From NCBI RefSeq assembly GCF_023701695.1, contig NZ_JAJOZC010000001.1, positions 7,687,894 to 7,751,893 on the forward strand: DNA of 64,000 bases, given 5' to 3'. Under the pieces are notes generated by a model, which was not told the DNA's origin, made no database searches, and saw only the letters and a program-made list of their open reading frames with translations. Both the position numbers and the translations under genes were made by a program. Within the stretch, counting starts at the first letter, position 1, and the number at the start of each line of letters is the position of its first letter. Positions 62,533 through 64,000 of the stretch are shown in pieces. Source of the stretch: Streptomyces sp. RKAG290. Lineage in GTDB: Bacteria > Actinomycetota > Actinomycetes > Streptomycetales > Streptomycetaceae.

Positions 62533-63324
62533 TCATGTTGGTTCCCCGTTCGGCACGCAGGCTTGAGGGCTGGAGGTGCGTCCGCCGCCGAGCAGGGCCA
62601 GGAGCGTTCTGCGTGGCAGGGCGCGCGTTGCCGCGGTGAAGAGCGCGTTCTTCTTTCCGCAGATGACGGTGGGCCGCCGGCGGCGGCGAAGGGCGGCCAA
62701 GGCCACCGTCACGACCTGTTCGGGGGTTTGCACCAGGCCGGCGGGGGCGCCTTCGCCGGTGTGCGGCTGGGACCTCGTGGCGGTCATGCCGGGGCAGAGC
62801 CCCATCACGTACACACCCCGCTTCTTCTGCTCGAACCACAGCGACTCCGAGAGTGAGGTCACGAACGCCTTGGTCGCGCTGTAAACGCTCAGGTTCGGCA
62901 TGGGGGCGAAGGCCAGGGTCGAGGACACGTTCACCAGCGAATCACCCGCCCGCGCCCCGGAGAGGAAGGCGTGGGTCAGGGTGGTCAGTGCGTCGCAGTT
63001 CAGTCGCATCACGGAGGTTGCGGCCTCCAGCGGGACGTCGGCGAAGGGGCCGGGGGCAGCTGTGCCTGCGTTGTTGACCAGCAGGTCGAAGCGGTTCACC
63101 GCCAGCTCGTGCACGACGCGCCGCAGACCCGCCTCCGCGGCCAGGTCCGCAGTGAGTGCGTGGTGGCCGGGGCCAAGTTCGTCCAGGAGTGCGTTCAGAC
63201 GTACCTCGTTGCGGGCCACTACGGTGACTGTGTAGCCGGCTGCGGCGAGCCGGCGGGCGAAGGCCCGCCCGATGCCCTCGCTTCCGCCGGTCACCAAAGC
63301 CCTGGGCAGCGCGGGGCCGTTCAT
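62533..63324 (-). CDS. Short-chain dehydrogenase/reductase
   Basis: 263 residues from ATG 63324, which overlaps the previous stop (ATGA). The cofactor motif is TGGSEGIG, the structural motif NNAGTA, the catalytic Ser in VNVSSTLAF and Tyr/Lys in YSATK. The C-terminus RALPRRTLLALLGGGRT resembles the DltE/YqjQ-like SDR group. It is coupled to an SnoaL-like membrane-anchored gene. Confidence 0.9.
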   Translation of the reverse strand: MNGPALPRALVTGGSEGIGRAFARRLAAAGYTVTVVARNEVRLNALLDELGPGHHALTADLAAEAGLRRVVHELAVNRFDLLVNNAGTAAPGPFADVPLEAATSVMRLNCDALTTLTHAFLSGARAGDSLVNVSSTLAFAPMPNLSVYSATKAFVTSLSESLWFEQKKRGVYVMGLCPGMTATRSQPHTGEGAPAGLVQTPEQVVTVALAALRRRRRPTVICGKKNALFTAATRALPRRTLLALLGGGRTSSPQACVPNGEPT

Positions 63325-64000
63325 TGCTCGGCCTGCGGCTTGGTGTCGGGGGAGAAGATGAACGAGATTCGCTCCATCACGGACTGGCGCTGGGTGTTGT
63401 GGAAGGCGGCGATACGCCACTGCCCGTCGGTCTCACGTACGAGGGTGTACGTCTGGACCTTGGACAAGTCGTCCGGCTTGTCCCCGGTGTAGGTGTCGCC
63501 TCGGCTGGTGACCACAGCGGTTTCTGGGGAGAGGAAGCGGATGCCGAGGTAGGAGTCGGCCAGCTTGCTGCCCTCGAGGAAACCGTCGAACAGGGCCTGG
63601 TGGGCAACCGTGATGTCCTTCCTGCCCTCGTAGTGGGTGCCGACGAAGGTGGTGTAGGTGGCGTTCTCCGTGAAGTGACGACCGTAGGCGTCGGCGTCGT
63701 TCCGGTCCCAGGCGGCGGTCAGGGAAGCCAGCGCCCCGCAGATCGAGGCGTGGTCCTTCTCCGCTGCCGTCTGCGTCTGCGTGGCGGCGGCGGCCGGTGG
63801 GATGTCGGTGCAGGGGGCCCCGGTGCGATGGACATCGGAAGTGGCGTCGAGCCATAGGTACCCGCCACCGCCTATCAGAGCGAGGGTCAGTGCCGAGATG
63901 CCCAGCACGCGCTTGAGGCGGCGCCGGCGGGGCCGGGGGAGGGGCGGCTGCGCGGAGGGCAAGTCGGCTGTGGTCGTAGGCGCGGGTCTTTGGTCGGTCG
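63321..64000 (-). CDS. Membrane-anchored SnoaL/SgcJ-like protein, 5' end beyond the window
   Basis: An Arg-rich cytoplasmic start (RPRRRRLKRVLGISALTLAL) leads into one transmembrane helix, then an NTF2-like domain with LASLTAAWDRNDADAYGRHF, TYTTFVGTHYEGRKDI and a final strand IAAFHNTQ. This is the SgcJ/EcaC family. A TTG at 63962 could start it but lacks a ribosome-binding site. The frame stays open to the right edge and reads TDQRPAPTTTADLP, so the true start is probably just outside. It forms an operon with the SDR. Confidence 0.85.
   Translation of the reverse strand, partial: TDQRPAPTTTADLPSAQPPLPRPRRRRLKRVLGISALTLALIGGGGYLWLDATSDVHRTGAPCTDIPPAAAATQTQTAAEKDHASICGALASLTAAWDRNDADAYGRHFTENATYTTFVGTHYEGRKDITVAHQALFDGFLEGSKLADSYLGIRFLSPETAVVTSRGDTYTGDKPDDLSKVQTYTLVRETDGQWRIAAFHNTQRQSVMERISFIFSPDTKPQAEQ

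Overview
The window looks like chromosomal DNA of a Streptomyces-type actinomycete. It is very GC-rich, with GTG and TTG starts and GGAGG-type ribosome binding sites. It carries two AfsA-type gamma-butyrolactone synthase genes, five TetR regulators of the ArpA/ScbR type, a TTA (bldA-dependent) leucine codon in a pathway regulator, and secreted multidomain sugar-active proteins ending in ricin-B lectin modules. It reads as an accessory or secondary-metabolism region; I see no rRNA, tRNA or CRISPR.

Layout. (1) 0.4-9.5 kb: first butyrolactone signalling locus. It holds a zinc alcohol dehydrogenase, an FAD monooxygenase, a ScbR-like receptor, an NmrA-like reductase, an AfsA homologue, and two further receptor-like TetR genes, with four operator-like sites of one class (ACCGGTT type). 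(2) 10-18.6 kb: redox and stress genes: aldo/keto reductase, an MmyB-type regulator divergent from a decarboxylase/SDR/cupin operon, a decayed quinone reductase, a SigB/SigF-type sigma factor, a glyoxalase, an alpha/beta hydrolase and an AIM24 protein. (3) 19-32.8 kb: a GT39 membrane mannosyltransferase-like protein, two translationally coupled secreted proteins (sugar dehydrogenase and ThuA/DUF1080) with near-identical lectin tails, an MFS exporter divergent from a CGNR regulator, a second MmyB regulator/quinone reductase pair, and a HIT protein. (4) 32.9-39.5 kb: second butyrolactone-type locus: TetR, AfsA, acyl-CoA dehydrogenase-like flavoprotein, HAD phosphatase, TetR, luciferase-like monooxygenase. 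It has its own operator class (ACCT-N6-AAGGT) at three places, the third in front of a degenerate IS701-like protein. (5) 41-51.9 kb: the most novel part. A ParB/StrR-like regulator with a TTA codon is followed by an aminoglycoside-phosphotransferase-like kinase, a HopA1-like protein and a 48-residue, cysteine-free peptide. This is the kinase/lyase/precursor arrangement of class V lanthipeptides and thioamitides. Downstream on the same strand lie an acyl-CoA dehydrogenase-like flavoprotein, a medium-chain dehydrogenase (candidate LanJ-type reductase), trehalose-6-phosphate synthase, UDP-glucose pyrophosphorylase, flavin reductase and a Gfo/Idh oxidoreductase. (6) 52-64 kb: MarR and ArsR regulators divergent from a 14-TM exporter, a GH43-like secreted enzyme, DUF402 proteins, a small membrane protein, an amino-acid permease, an epoxide hydrolase, an SDR and an SnoaL-like membrane-anchored protein that runs off the right edge.

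How it may work together (inference): the two AfsA/TetR systems would make and sense butanolide or butenolide hormones. The second operator class links hormone sensing to the IS701-like protein next to the peptide locus. The TTA-containing ParB-type regulator would then add bldA control over production of a dehydrated, possibly D-amino-acid-containing peptide.

Caution on the sequence: at least eight genes (FAD monooxygenase, first AfsA, sigma factor, glyoxalase, luciferase-like oxidase, ArsR, GH43, one DUF402-like) read through perfectly if a single base is restored, nearly always in a short G or C run. This looks like systematic homopolymer deletion in the assembly rather than eight independent pseudogenes.
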